The notes under the pieces: generated by a model
Seen by the model: only the letters and a program-made list of their open reading frames with translations
Told to the model about the DNA's origin: nothing
Databases searched by the model: none
In this document: piece after piece, positions 63,475-64,000 of the stretch
Layout: every line of letters begins with the position of its first letter
Numbering within the stretch: position 1 is the stretch's first letter
NCBI GenBank assembly: GCA_951394045.1
Contig: OX595990.1
Coordinates: 868,001 to 932,000, forward strand
Source of the DNA: Nitzschia sp. DOCU1
Taxonomy: Eukaryota; Bacillariophyta; Bacillariophyceae; Bacillariales; Bacillariaceae
Reading direction: 5' to 3'
DNA: 64,000 bases
Made by a program: the position numbers and the translations under genes

Positions 63475-64000
63475 GGTGTATTTGTTTGGCGATACTCTGT
63501 CTGTATTTCACTGCAACCTGTGCATGTAGCAAAGAGTGGGATCAATGAAGAGTGTATTGAATATCTTGGATCTTGGGGGCTTCACTCCGACAAGTGTCTG
63601 TATTTCACTGAAACCTGTGCATGTAGCAAAGAACGGGATCAATGAAGAGTGTATTGAATATCTTGGATCTTCGAGGCTTCACTCTGACAAGTGATGTCAT
63701 TGATGGATGTCGTGGGGTGCTCGCACATCTCTCGGCGGGATCTTTGGTGAGATCCGTTCAACCACGCAGCAAGCGGTCGATCGGGTCGAAAAGGCGCGCA
63801 CCCGCCAATCTTTATCCTTTTTTACATGAATGAAGACCACCAACTTCAAATCCTGTCGCCGGCCGGAAAACAAAATTTCCTTCCACCCGTGACGGCCAAC
63901 GAACAAATTTGGCGGCCAAGTGCCAAAAAATTCCACACCCATTTTCTATTTGCATCATCATCAAATCTCTCTCTTGTCGAGATACGTAGAGTGCCGACTC
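63475..64000. other. Intergenic with a 97-bp tandem duplication
   Basis: Two copies of a 97-bp unit (63498-63594 and 63595-63691), about 93% alike, lie just upstream of the HMT start. No gene is recognised to the right edge. Confidence 0.7.

Overview
This is nuclear DNA from a compact eukaryotic genome, most likely a pennate diatom of the Phaeodactylum tricornutum type. The evidence is: short GT-AG introns (about 55-95 bp) in otherwise uninterrupted genes; N-terminal signal peptides followed by ASAFAP-like plastid motifs (aspartate aminotransferase, fibrillin); a double DUF6824-type protein, a family I know mainly from diatoms; a CCT-domain regulator; a PIF1-like helicase fragment of a type common in diatom genomes; and a CoDi-like Ty1/copia retrotransposon. 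The species call is inference from remembered families, not from a database search.

Layout. 1-8.3 kb: 3' part of mitochondrial EF-Tu, a copper-ligand-less SOD-like protein, a two-exon CCT-domain protein, IMP3 and a three-exon mitochondrial ATP-type PEP carboxykinase. 9.2-11.3 kb: a multi-exon gene with a frame break, ending in a PIF1 helicase C-terminal region. 11.6-15.1 kb: a complete two-gene Tc1/mariner/IS630-type DNA transposon with long terminal inverted repeats and a TA target duplication. 16-28.5 kb: a secreted Cys/Pro-rich repeat protein, ribosomal protein eL8 (RPL7A), a frame-broken ApoL-like protein, plastid aspartate aminotransferase, a DUF6824-type protein and a plastid fibrillin. 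28.6-40.1 kb: GT10 fucosyltransferase divergent from COG4, a cytochrome P450, a membrane protein, a small acidic protein, a U-box protein and a methyltransferase. 40.8-47.7 kb: a decayed agmatinase-like pseudogene next to an intact copia element with apparently identical 312-bp LTRs. 48.2-63.5 kb: a UFD1 protein with a signal peptide, an ADP/ATP-carrier-like protein, an unknown secretory-pathway protein, a SulP-STAS-cNMP transporter, a CREST-like membrane protein, a small unknown protein, a cation/calcium exchanger and homocysteine S-methyltransferase.

There are no operons; neighbouring genes are functionally unrelated, as usual in such genomes. Two loose themes appear. Organelle carbon and nitrogen metabolism is represented by PEPCK, aspartate aminotransferase and the agmatinase remnant. 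The secretory or complex-plastid system is represented by FucT, COG4, the UFD1 with signal peptide and the fibrillin. The most unusual structures are the two mobile elements. The DNA transposon carries the start codons of both convergent genes inside its inverted repeats. The copia element has gag and pol in one frame separated by a single UGA, with a hydrophobic segment just after it. I recognised no tRNA, rRNA or CRISPR array, but I could not run the searches that would exclude small RNA genes.
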